Positions 20,180 through 29,841 of a DNA stretch of 55,995 bases are shown piece after piece (positions within the stretch are counted from its first letter, which is position 1; every line of letters begins with the position of its first letter). Origin of the DNA: Gracilaria domingensis (lineage: Eukaryota; Rhodophyta; Florideophyceae; Gracilariales; Gracilariaceae); assembly GCA_022539475.1 (NCBI GenBank), contig VCMS01000348.1, positions 1 to 55,995 on the forward strand, in the 5' to 3' direction. The notes beneath the pieces were generated by a model. It was not told the origin of the DNA. It saw nothing but the letters and a program-made list of their open reading frames with translations, and searched no databases. Both the position numbers and the translations under genes were made by a program.

Positions 20180-21931
20180 ACTGTACATTATTTCCGCCGA
20201 GCAGCGTTAAACAACTGTGTGAACGACAAGCTTCCGTTCTTCCATAGGCATGCTAGAACAGCACCTTGAGCTCCTCCCATATATGTTTTGAACTTCAGCG
20301 CAACTGGTGGCCCGCTGCCGTAAGGCCCGCTTATGTATCCAATCGGGCGCATCAAGAAAACTGGGGACAACTGCGTAGCGTACAAAGCGACTGCAAATCG
20401 CTTTTGTGGATCCTCTGCCATGAAATCGAGCGATGTATCTGCTTCAGTACGACGTTGAACCGGTACGTCATATGCGACTGCAAGACGCTCACCGGTAGGG
20501 TCTATCTCTAAAAGAATTGGGGTACCTCCTGGGCCTTCGCTTGGCAGTGTAGTTATTTCGGAATGAACTACTCGTGTTTCGGATCCACTGCTTTGGGCAA
20601 CTTTCATGACGTGAATTGCGCTCTCTCCCTGTGTAGAGAAGAGCAGGGTAGTTCCGTCTTTTGACCATGTCGCAGCTACCACAGGTCCTGAAAGACTCCC
20701 CCACTTTTCATGCTTCCATGTGTCGCACGACCATAAGAGAAAGTCGGCAGTATTTGCGCTAGCGACAAACAGATAGGGTTGAACTCCACCTGGACTGAAC
20801 TTCACCATAGCACCGCGGCCGACATACGCCGATCTTCGCGTGGCGACGTCCCATATACGCACGGACCCATCTTCTTTCGAAGAAGCTGCGAGTTTGGTAC
20901 CGTCTGGGGACCAGTCAAGCGAAAGCACTTGGCGGTGTGTTCCCTCACAAAGTCGAATCATACGATGTCCTTCCATGAGAATAACACCCGCTTCACAACC
21001 AATTGCAAGAGAACGCCCCGCATACGGTCGAAACGCTATGCAACGGGTTCCAGCTAGCTGTGGAACCCTCTCGCCTGTAGCCTCCCAAGTAGAAGTAGCG
21101 AAGTTGAGAGCACATATGCGATCCAGATGGGGTCCAGTGGCAACAGCTAAGAGATCGGTGGCCCAATGTCACGTCAACAATGACATCTGAGCCTCGGTGC
21201 TTGACTGCGCTCCAAGCCAATAATACTTCAACATTCTTTGTAATCGTTTGAGAGGAGTCTTACCTTCAGATGGGGTGGCTTGCACGACAATGGCTCTTGG
21301 CGTGTCTGCAAATACATTGGTGGTACGAGTCGAGTGACAATGAAGAGGCGAGGTTCATAACACGACATACCGGCGACGTCAATCTGCCTCGCGAGATCTC
21401 TGAGCACGTCATCGACTTCACTGACGCTGTCGGATACCTCCAGAAAGCCATTGCGAGATGAATCGAGCGTGTCCGAAGCTGAGGCGCTTCGGTCATCCGC
21501 GGGAGCGATTGCATCGGTATCTTCATCTTGCTGCGGGCGCCGTTGAACTCGAGGTGGCACGGTTATAAGACGGCCGCGATACTCGGCTACGGTGCGGAAA
21601 CCATGATCTTCGGGGATAAGACCGACGATTGCGAACGCGTTTGCAAGACGGGGTTCGGCGACCATTTGGGTGGGCAGATTGGGCGTAAGCCGCACTGCTT
21701 GAGCTGGGACGAGTGGCGGCCTCTTGTTCCAGAATGAACGCGATGCGATAAGTTAGTACAGAGCGCTGCGTGTTCCAAGCGGGACGAGAGTGTGAGCGCA
21801 CGTCTATAGTATAGACTCTATACCGACTTGTGAAGCTCAAAGGCGAGAGAAAGCTATGCGAGTTGAATGAAGGGGTTATGTTTGATCATAAAGTCCGTCG
21901 CGGAGCGGATCCAAAAGGCGGGAAACTGATC
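20180..21931. repeat. Segmental duplication, copy A
   Basis: About 1.75 kb matches 31533-33294 in the same orientation at roughly 99% identity by eye (fewer than 25 differences). It contains the whole aladin-like gene and about 270 bases upstream of its first ATG. Similarity starts at actgtacattatttccgcc and ends at gggaaactgatc. Confidence 0.92.
20188..21665 (-). pseudogene. Aladin-like WD-repeat nucleoporin, broken copy A
   Basis: This is colinear with the open copy at 31541-33022. One base is missing near 21308 (tctgcaaat versus tctgccaaat), which shifts the frame after about residue 120. A TGG to TGA change at about 21170 adds a nonsense codon downstream. The 3' end has a 3-base difference, giving FTQLFNAARRK instead of FTQLAFNASRRK. 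The last 263 codons remain open (20188-20976), but without the N-terminal half. It lies next to the right end of pogo copy 2. The differences from the other copy are few, so it died recently. Confidence 0.85.
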
Positions 21932-21985
21932 GTATTTCACCATGGATCAACGAGGTTGCCTGGCGACTGAGATTTCTGTCTATTG

Positions 21986-22561
21986 ATGGTTTTCATCTGC
22001 TCTGGACATGAGGGTATCTCTAGTGATTTCGCCTCTCCTTTCCTTGGAAGGAAGCTACTATACACCGTCTTCTTCTCCGTTTCTATCTCATTTTCTTTCT
22101 CTCCAATCTCAATGTGTTTCGAGATCATTTCTGAAGACACGGAAGGCAACATTGAGCACAGGAAAAAAGACTGTCAGAGTCCGTATTGTAAACGGTCATT
22201 GAAATATGTACCTCCAGGACTGGGACAAATTCCACCGATACAAAAGAATCGAGGAGCGCCCTCACAGGCATCTTCCATTCAGACCAATTTTCCGAAGCAA
22301 GCACCTGATAGGAACAAACCAGTGTATGATCGACATGGAAAACGTATTGGACACGTTGTGGACACCGTATCGAATTCATCAGTAAGATCTGGCCCAGCGC
22401 TTTCCATTCAGTCTTCTCGTTCCAGAACAACTTCGAAAAGCCGTTCACAGAGCAGAGATACGACGGAGAGATCGAAAGAGAGCCGTTCAAAGAGCGGAAA
22501 TACGACAAAAAGTTCGATAGAAAGCCGCAAGCAACGCGCTGGCTCCTCCGAAGCGAACTGA
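21986..22561 (+). CDS. Hypothetical protein with Ser/Arg-rich tail
   Basis: The open frame has ATG at 21986 and about 191 codons. The first 50 residues are hydrophobic and aromatic, the middle is Pro/Gln-rich, and the last 50 are rich in Ser, Arg and Lys in RS-like dipeptides. I recognise no domain. Overlapping frames are open on the other strand, so chance cannot be excluded. It sits between the dead aladin copy and the convergent kinase-like gene. Confidence 0.3.
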   Translation: MVFICSGHEGISSDFASPFLGRKLLYTVFFSVSISFSFSPISMCFEIISEDTEGNIEHRKKDCQSPYCKRSLKYVPPGLGQIPPIQKNRGAPSQASSIQTNFPKQAPDRNKPVYDRHGKRIGHVVDTVSNSSVRSGPALSIQSSRSRTTSKSRSQSRDTTERSKESRSKSGNTTKSSIESRKQRAGSSEAN

Positions 22562-22668
22562 AGACATTTTGCTCCGGTTAGAAAGGTAGAACGCTTTGAA
22601 TGCAGTGTTAGCATATTTTATATGGGTTTATACATTCTTGAGTTACTTTGAACATCATCAGCTTTGCT

Positions 22669-23460
22669 TTACGAAGTCTCGCCACGTGACGCTGAGTTCT
22701 TAACGGAAATAGAAGTCGTGCACTTCTCGTTCAGGTACTTGTCGATCATTCGTAAGCTGTAGTAATCATTTTCAGCTACCGAAACGTACGAACTTTTGTC
22801 ATAAAACATTTGCGTGCCGCGCTTATTCCCCAACTTGTGTCCAATCTGGCGACTTGAATCGAAGTCTATGATAATAGCTGTTCCGTTGTCATCGTACATG
22901 ATGTTTCTCGGATTCAAATCATTGTGAGCGTATCCGAGACGATGAAGATGATCAACCGCGCTGCTTAGTTCTCTAAGGCACCGATGTTTGTCTACCTGTC
23001 CAGGCGAAGCTTCAACAAGATCGTGCAGCGTGATTTCGTATCTTTGGAAAAAGAGGGCAACGATACGGCCATTCTTAACTTCGCAGCCATGATACTTGGC
23101 GATGTTTGGGTGCGGTGAGTCTTTTAGAGCTTCGCAGAGGAGCGCTTCATGCTTTGCAGCTTCGCATATACGATTACTCGTTTTGTCAATGAAAGGGTAA
23201 TCTAGTAAGCAGGGTTGCTTTCTGTGCCACGTAACTGGAACTGGAATAGGCGCCTGGGTGAACTTGTCAGGGTCAAAGAGCGGGTACACGCGATCCAAAT
23301 TTACGAGCTCCGCATCCAAGGTATGCAGTTTAGATTCTAAGTCCCGCCACACATGTTTTGGTACAGGTGCCACAAATAGTTCTTTTCCGTTACTGAAAAA
23401 AGCAATATCATGCTTAATCCCTCCCTTAAGTGTTACCGTTCCACACTCTACAACCTCCAT
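22669..23460 (-). CDS. Protein kinase-like protein
   Basis: From the first ATG at 23460, about 263 residues. The C-terminal half has kinase features: an alpha-C-like segment (RICEAAKHEALLCEAL), a strand after HPNIAKYHGCE, the catalytic loop HNDLNPRNIM near residue 178 (family pattern HRDLKxxN, with Asn in place of Arg) and IIDFDSS near residue 198 in place of DFG. The Gly-rich loop and the VAIK lysine are not evident, and the region after DFD is short, so it may be an atypical or inactive kinase. The N-terminal 90 residues are unlike a kinase lobe. Kinase-like proteins of this reduced form are common in fungi and some algae; the substrate is unknown. Confidence 0.7.
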   Translation of the reverse strand: MEVVECGTVTLKGGIKHDIAFFSNGKELFVAPVPKHVWRDLESKLHTLDAELVNLDRVYPLFDPDKFTQAPIPVPVTWHRKQPCLLDYPFIDKTSNRICEAAKHEALLCEALKDSPHPNIAKYHGCEVKNGRIVALFFQRYEITLHDLVEASPGQVDKHRCLRELSSAVDHLHRLGYAHNDLNPRNIMYDDNGTAIIIDFDSSRQIGHKLGNKRGTQMFYDKSSYVSVAENDYYSLRMIDKYLNEKCTTSISVKNSASRGETS

Positions 23461-24956
23461 GGCCCCTTTAGCCAATAAATCAACTCAGAGATTGAGCCGC
23501 AAGAATTTATCGGTGATAGTGGCGAGCGTTTTCAAGCTGCACTCTTGAGAACATCAGAGAAAAGCGAGAGAGAGTTAACAGCACAACAAAACGTGGAGAA
23601 ATCGGCAAGCGGAGATGTTACCGGGTTGAACAAAGTCTAGTATCGAGCTCAGAGGCCGCAGCAAGAAAGTTAGCCTCCTATGAAAGCGAAAAAGTAATGC
23701 TGAGCCAAGCAGATGCTGTCACGGCCGGTAAACAATTGTAATGAGCAGGTTGTGATGCAAGGGAAAGGGCGGGCTGATCTTCGTCAGCTTGGTTAACGAG
23801 TGGCGCTTGTGAAAAGTGCGATTCGCAACTATCACACATTTTCGCACAACCAAAATACAAGCTTGTATATTTTGCAGCACTACACTTTGTGTCCGCGATC
23901 TACACACGCCATTTGTTGAGAGGTTAGAATCACCCACGTTCCCAGGCCCCACATAATGCGAGTGCGAGACACAAAGTAAACAGACGTCTCTCTCTCACTT
24001 TGTACTTTCAATGTGGAACTGAAAACATCTTCTTCACTACCCAAGGTGTCCGAGAGCGAGCAAAGAGCGAACGATGATTTTCCCGTCGCAAACTACCAGC
24101 GATCTGTTTCTCCCTCAAAGCACAAAAAGTATCCCCGTATCGCAAGAAAGAATCACGGGTAATGCGGGAAGGTGCTACTTGATCCTCAACAACACTTCCC
24201 TCTAGTCCGAAGGTTTCGCCTCCAAGTACGTTTCGCTAACAACGATACCGCCCTATGTTAACATAATAGGAAAGGCACATAAGGCACCTTCACTCAGCCT
24301 CTCTATGCGTACTTGGGAAAAAGGAACACGACGGAAAGGCACTTTGCGCATATTCCATATTTTCCACTCATATAGAGTCTATATTATGTCGCAAGAATAA
24401 CGGGGAAAAGCACTCTTGCTGCCGTTCTCAGCATTTAATGCTGAGTTCAAATGAACTTGGTATTGTAGCGTTTGTTGCAGTGTGAATGCTAAAGTCGCAA
24501 CAGGATGTTTGAAACTTGGGAGTGGCTTGTAGAAGATGATAGCCCTATTGTTATCGTTTTCCGAGGACACGGCAGCATTCTGGTGCTTTTTGTCTGTATG
24601 TAGAGAAAATAATCCATTTCGGCCACGCTGGAGTTCGTACCTGGTGGAGGAGATTGGTTTTCGTTTGGCTGGCTGTAGGGCCTAATTGATGTCAATTCGA
24701 TCACCTCGGAAAGCCTCCAGAAACACATCTGAAATAGAAAGAGAACTGTCTTTACTATATGGGGAAAGCAGGGGTCAAAACGCAGGGGTCGAACAGCGGA
24801 GACATGACTATGATAAACAATGTACACCGTGCTGATTGATTTCTCAGACTCAGACGGGTCCAGCATACTTAACATCATGCAAAAGCCGCTCAAGCCTAGT
24901 CCGCTTAGAGAGCCTGAGCCAACCGAACGGAGAGGAGAACAGCACCACATGGTACC
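23461..24956. other. Spacer without recognised gene
   Basis: There are no convincing coding features. A - strand frame of 153 codons at 24489-24950 has no recognisable domain. It follows directly on the coiled-coil ORF upstream, separated by a GTGAGG that could be a 5' splice site, so it might contain further exons of that gene. Confidence 0.4.
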
Positions 24957-25315
24957 TCACTTGTTGTCGTTTGACTTGAGAACTAGCGCAACTCTATCCA
25001 GTCGAGCTTGGTACTCAACTGTTTTGTTTCGAAGACTATCCAACTCCATTTCCTTCGACCTCAGAATGTCACGAAGTTGTTCTACTGTTTCCTTAATTCG
25101 TTTCAGCATGAGAAAAACATATGCATGATCGATGTCAATAGAGTTGTCAACGCATGTGAAACTAGGAAGCTTTGATTGGCACTTACTGTACCATGCTTGG
25201 GAACCACAGGTATCGAGCTTTGGATGGACGATTGTTTCAAAACAGACTTGGGTTTGAATCCGGTTTGAGAGCCTGAACACAATGTCAGCATTAGTAAGAA
25301 GGGTATTCTGATCAA
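24957..25315 (-). CDS. Possible spliced gene with coiled-coil segment
   Basis: A - strand frame ending at 24957 encodes about 100 residues with a clear helical, heptad-like C-terminal half (LKRIKETVEQLRDILRSKE) preceded by a Cys-containing segment. A second overlapping frame at the 5' side starts with a hydrophobic leader-like stretch. GTAAGT occurs near 25187 and GTGAGG right at the end of the coiled coil, both plausible 5' splice sites, so the true gene may have several exons. The function is unknown, and so is whether it is expressed. Confidence 0.3.
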
Positions 25316-25943
25316 AAACTGCTCGTGACTCGGACTACGTACTCATGTTCTACCAAAGGTAGAATCCCTGGGTGTGGAGTGGGTTTAAATCGGAGGAATC
25401 GCCGGAGGCTGGCAGAAGGTTGAAACAAGATGCAACAAGAGAGCACTTCACACAACAACTGGGGTCTGTGTCCAGAATCCATGACGAGCCAGGTAAGGGT
25501 TAACCCTTAGCCCGTATGGTGCAGGGATGTTAACTTGAACAGATGCCTGTCCCTGCAGAATCAACAAAGGCGTGACTCCTTCGAATGTCAGTGTAAGCAT
25601 CGCGTGCCGATGGTACAGGGTACACCTATCCACGTCACGTGATTAATTTGCCTGAGGAGGTTGCTTGTCCTGCAGGACCGCTCAGTCCTGATGTGCATCC
25701 TATAATCCTCGATGTCTGTGATCTGCATTATAAAGGAAAGTGGCTACTCTTTTAAGAGTAGTTTGTACCCCGGGCAAGCCGTTTAAATTTGTTTGTCGCC
25801 AGACGCAGACATTACGCTGCTTCTTGTCTCTGCCGTAACAATTGCCTGGCGTACTGAAAGGATTGCGATCTTTGCTGGTTAATAACAATCTCATGCAATC
25901 CGCGTTTGTCCTTACTTCTTCGCTATTTTGTTTCAGACCAAGA

Positions 25944-26870
25944 ATGGTAAGTACGAGGAAAAGAGCATTGGCGAGTGGCGCGTCTTCAGCCAGGGCAATT
26001 TCGGAGAAATCTCGGTCTACGAAGCGAAAGAGAACTACAGATGTTGCATCGCAAATATTGGAAGCAGAGAAAAGTATGAGCGACGAGCTGTCGAAGTTAT
26101 CCTTTGCACACCCTGTAACACATGTCTACAATCCTCTAGAATATGCTTGGGAAGCTCATGAGTGGTATGTACACTCTCTTTGTAACGTAAAGTTTATCGG
26201 ACAACGGTTCTAACCGATCCATATCAACGCATTGAACAGGTATGTACAACGGTATGGAAGCTCAACTAAAAAGGTGCTGCTAGTTGGCATGAACCCCGGT
26301 CCTTGGGGCATGGCTCAGACAGGAGTTCCATTTGGAGAAGTGACAGCCGTTCGTGATTTTCTTAAGATGCCTGATGGCACGAGAATACGCCGCCCACTAC
26401 ATGAGAATGCGAAACGACCAGTGTCTGGTTTATCATGCGCTAGAAGCGAAGTTTCTGGAAAAAGATTGTGGAGAGAGTGGGCCCAGACTGAATACGGTGA
26501 TGCAGAAACATTCTTCAAAACTTTTTTTGTTCACAACTACTGTCCGCTGATGTTTATGGAGAGCGGTGGTCGCAATCGCACACCAGTGCAGCTGAAGGCG
26601 GCAGAACGTAACGCGATTTTGGAGACATGTGATATAGCCTTAAAAAAAGTGGTAGAGGTTCTTGAAGTGCAGGCTGTTTGCGGGGTAGGTGGATTTGCGG
26701 AAAAACGATGTAGAGTTGCTCTGGATGGTACAGGAGTTGCAGTACACAGTGTATTGCATCCCAGTCCAGCATCTCCAGCTGCAAATCGAGGATGGGCCAC
26801 ACAAGCGAAGAAGCAGATTGACGAGGTGCTACAAGTTCTTGAGGTTGACCCATCGCACCGTGACAAGTAG
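25944..26870 (+). CDS. SMUG1: SMUG1-type uracil-DNA glycosylase (two exons)
   Basis: Exon 1 is 25944-26164 and exon 2 is 26240-26870, giving 283 residues. The enzyme removes uracil and some oxidised pyrimidines from DNA to start base-excision repair in the nucleus. Near residue 91 the first active-site motif GMNPGPWGMAQTGVPFG is complete. RPVSGLSC and RSEVSGKRLW follow, then FFVHNYCPL, GVGGFAEKR, and the second motif HPSPASPAANRGW near residue 247, which in the family inserts into the minor groove. The N-terminus has a basic cluster (STKRKR) that may be a nuclear signal. Splicing at the 75-base intron joins HE-W-YVQRYG, restoring the usual family sequence VYNPLEYA...H.WY. An earlier in-frame ATG and a tttcag just upstream leave the exact start slightly open. 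Confidence 0.93.
26165..26239 (+). other. Spliceosomal intron in SMUG1
   Basis: The 75-base intron starts GTATGT and ends AACAG, splits the Trp codon after its second base and contains in-frame stops. Without splicing the N-terminal PLEYA segment would be cut off from the catalytic core. Confidence 0.85.
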
Positions 26871-27811
26871 TAGAGGGCATATTGTCCAGTCTTGACATCA
26901 GGCATGTCTGCTTAACACAAATTGCTTCAGCAGGGGAGTAACAGGAATTCCTCTCACATATCACTGAGTCGTAGCCGACTGCAGAACAAATTGAAGACGG
27001 TCGTTTGACAATTTCCCTATCGTAGCTTCATGCCGTACCCTTGGTAAATGTCGTATTGGCAGCGATAGCGATTCAAAGCCGCTTTCCATCCACCCGAAAT
27101 AAGAATGAAGCTTATGTCTTCGATGCTTTGCTATGAGATTTCATCGTTACGGGTAACGATCCTTGTTTTTTACTCTAGCTCTGAAGTTGTTGTAGAACTA
27201 CCCTTGCCAGTTCAGCTTTTTTGGGGAAAGACTTCATAACCCTTTGTTGCAAAGTCACGAAAGTGGAGAAACAATTTGAGAATTCCAGGCCCTATGCAAC
27301 CATGGCTAATTCTCCGGTACGGAAATTGGTATTCCATTCTCATTGATAACCTTTACACTGCTTGCCTCTCTCAGAGACACTACTCTCTTTTGTCCCTACC
27401 TCTCTGAAATGAGGGTGCAGCGAGGAACTCTAGGGACAAAAATTCCGCGACTGTCATCGCGAAGTACTTAGCATCCTCCTTTGGAATGCACACGTACTAT
27501 CGGAATCAAGTGTTACAGGCTTCTTTTCTTGACAATAGCAAGGGCCTAGGATTCCCTACCCCGCCAACGATTTATTGTGACCAGAGCGCTCGATACGTTT
27601 ACACCAAAACGAGGATGCACACGTAATATGTTTGTTAGCCCGATATTGGCCCACAAAAACTGCACAACAACAATATTCATTGTGTCGTGTAGGAAAGGGA
27701 TGGTGAGAAAGCTTTATGCACGAGACCACCACTTACGCCGCTAGGTCTAAAAAGTTACTTTAGCTGGTTGTTCGCAAGCACAAGTGTATCTACGAAGGTT
27801 AGACGCTGTAT

Positions 27812-27960
27812 ATCTTCTCCTCCTTATTTGGGACAACAACCTCTGATTCTTAGGTTGGGGTAGAAATTTCTCTGAAAGAAGTTCTCTCTCGGGAAACGAA
27901 CTTAGGAATTGGAAGGAGGAGGCTGACAAACTATACCACATGCTATGAATCTTTTTAACA
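27812..27960 (+). repeat. Degenerate dispersed repeat, copy 1
   Basis: The order of blocks tctcctccttattt, acctctgattcttaggt, gaaagaagttctctc and then acaaactataccacatgctatg recurs near 28505-28660 with many substitutions. A remnant of an old transposon is the likeliest explanation. Confidence 0.5.
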
Positions 27961-28504
27961 AATCTCTACAAAGGTGAAAGGGAAACTATGATTCTTGCAT
28001 GTTCCTTGGTAGAGTTACACATGTCGTTGGAAATGACCGACAGACCTCACGTGATGAGAGATTGAAAGAAGTAATTTAATACTCCCCAGAATTCTTATGT
28101 CAAAGAGACGTTACTGAAGGATACTTAAGGGCTTCGATGAAAGCATTGACGGAAAAACTTCTCCAGGTGACAAAATCTGAGAATGAGCCAAGTGCAAAGA
28201 GGCTACGTTTCTTTGAATAGAGAACTCTCTGTCTCTTTTATAGAAAAGGTGAAGCTAATCGAACTTTTACGCGAGGGTTTGCCAAAGACCTAACGACCTA
28301 CAGTACTACATCGCAGCCACTACCCACTACCAAGGAACCACACTGTACCGAATGTACGGGCCACGATGAGAAACTGTCAAATATACTAGGTGTTTCCGAC
28401 CTCGTTATAATAGAATGCTGTCGTGCATTACGGATTGATGTGTCCGAACCGAAATAAATAGACTTTATGCAATGAGAAGGCACTGACCTTCCGGGTGAGA
28501 GCGT

Positions 28505-28660
28505 TTCTTCTTCTCCTTTATTTCGGACATCGACCTCTAATTCCTAGGTCGAAGTAGAACGTTATTTTCAAAGAAAGTTCTCTCATCAGAAAGGCCAACA
28601 ATCTATGCGGATGTTGTCTAATCAATTCTTAGAGACTCAGATTTTGTCGGGCAGGTAACG
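28505..28660 (+). repeat. Degenerate dispersed repeat, copy 2
   Basis: Colinear with 27812-27960: ttctcctttatttcggac, gacctctaattcctaggtcg, caaagaaagttctctca, acaatctatgcggatg. The last part also resembles 28830-28870. Confidence 0.5.
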
Positions 28661-28913
28661 GTGGGAGAGCTTCTCGGCGAGAGGCGTTCGTCAAAGGGCA
28701 TCTCAGTATCATATGGTCTGAATTCTTCTTAACGTTTGTACCATAACTGCATCGTTCAGTTTTCCCGTTGATGTACGAAGCAACTGGATGTCGGTTCGGA
28801 ACGTGTCCCGTGAAAAGGAGAGCGTTTCTTTCACGAGAAAGGCTCCATACTATGCCGGGATTATTCTAGAATACTCATAAACAAAGAGAGAGAGATCTAA
28901 TGCGGTTGCGTGA

Positions 28914-29129
28914 ATGGAAAACGGAATTTCACTCAGTCCCTATCTGAAGACACGTATTGTTTGTCGCTGTAGACCAGGAGTCTTGAATGATGTGGAGCAT
29001 TATCTGTTTCGTTGCCCGCTCAGAACACTATCAAGACGCCTTATTTTGTCTCCCCTGAGCGAACGTCGAGGTCTGTCTGTTAGTGATATTGTTTCCAAGA
29101 GGCCCGAAAAGTGTTGGCCTTTCTGGTGA
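28914..29129 (+). pseudogene. Possible fragment of a non-LTR retrotransposon RT C-terminus
   Basis: A frame of 71 codons contains CRCRPG....DVEHYLFRCPLRTLSRR, which resembles the Cys-His zinc-binding segment found after RT in many LINE-type elements (C..C...EHLLF.CP). Nothing else of such an element is visible around it, so it is either a short remnant or chance. Confidence 0.35.
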
Positions 29130-29841
29130 GGAAACGCTTCTTTGGGGATCGCTCTACATTTAGTTCTCGTTAGGCTAGTGTGCCCGTAAAAGAGAGAGAG
29201 AGAGGGAGCCCCTGTCATCTTGGTGAGGATGCATTGTTTGTGGTATGTGGTTGATACGTGTCTCAAAGTCGGAATTACAAATGGGAAGAAGGATACCCTT
29301 GGTAGACGCAAGTGCTCGGCTGGCATGTGCGTGAAAATCCATTTCCTTGAAGAAGGAAGTAGACATACTGCGGCAAAGATGGACATCTGTCAGAATATTA
29401 AATATCGTCCTTATAATGCTTCTGACAGCAATAAATTCACTAGTCATTTTTAGGGTCTGCAGGTCTGCACTGCAGACTCGGCAGCAGGCATGCCCTCGTA
29501 TCTGTACAAGTGCTGTATCCGAACAAATGCTGTATCCTATCGGATAGAGATGCACTGTTCACTGTAACTCCGCACCGCGAACTTCGCACCGGCGGCCAGA
29601 CGTTTGCAAGAGTTCTATATCTTTGTCAGCCGTCAGCAGCACTCTGCAGCTGCGTCATTGACCCGTTCTGGTATACGTTTTGGAGACATTTGGGCGCAGA
29701 GTGTGCAGAGGGAGTGAAAAGTAACGACACCCTTTTCCATCCGTTCCAATAATCCGGGCCCGATTCACGTTTCAACCGCTCAACGCGTTGGTTTGCTGCA
29801 TAGTGGTGGTCCCACTTGACTAATCGAAATTTCGCTGCATC
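29130..29841. other. Upstream region of the GH5 gene
   Basis: No recognised gene. It has a short (GA)n tract near 29190-29205. The last few hundred bases are expected to include the GH5 promoter, but I see no distinct motif. Confidence 0.4.

Larger units (their letters stand above)
26871..28913. other. Gene-poor stretch with degenerate repeats
   Basis: No gene is recognised. At least two diverged copies of one sequence, about 27812-27960 and 28505-28660, and perhaps a third near 28795-28880, are described separately. No open frame here shows a domain. Confidence 0.55.

Noticed and set aside
24820..25128. + strand frame of 102 codons
   Set aside because: It is the complement of the coiled-coil frame, which has the more protein-like composition.
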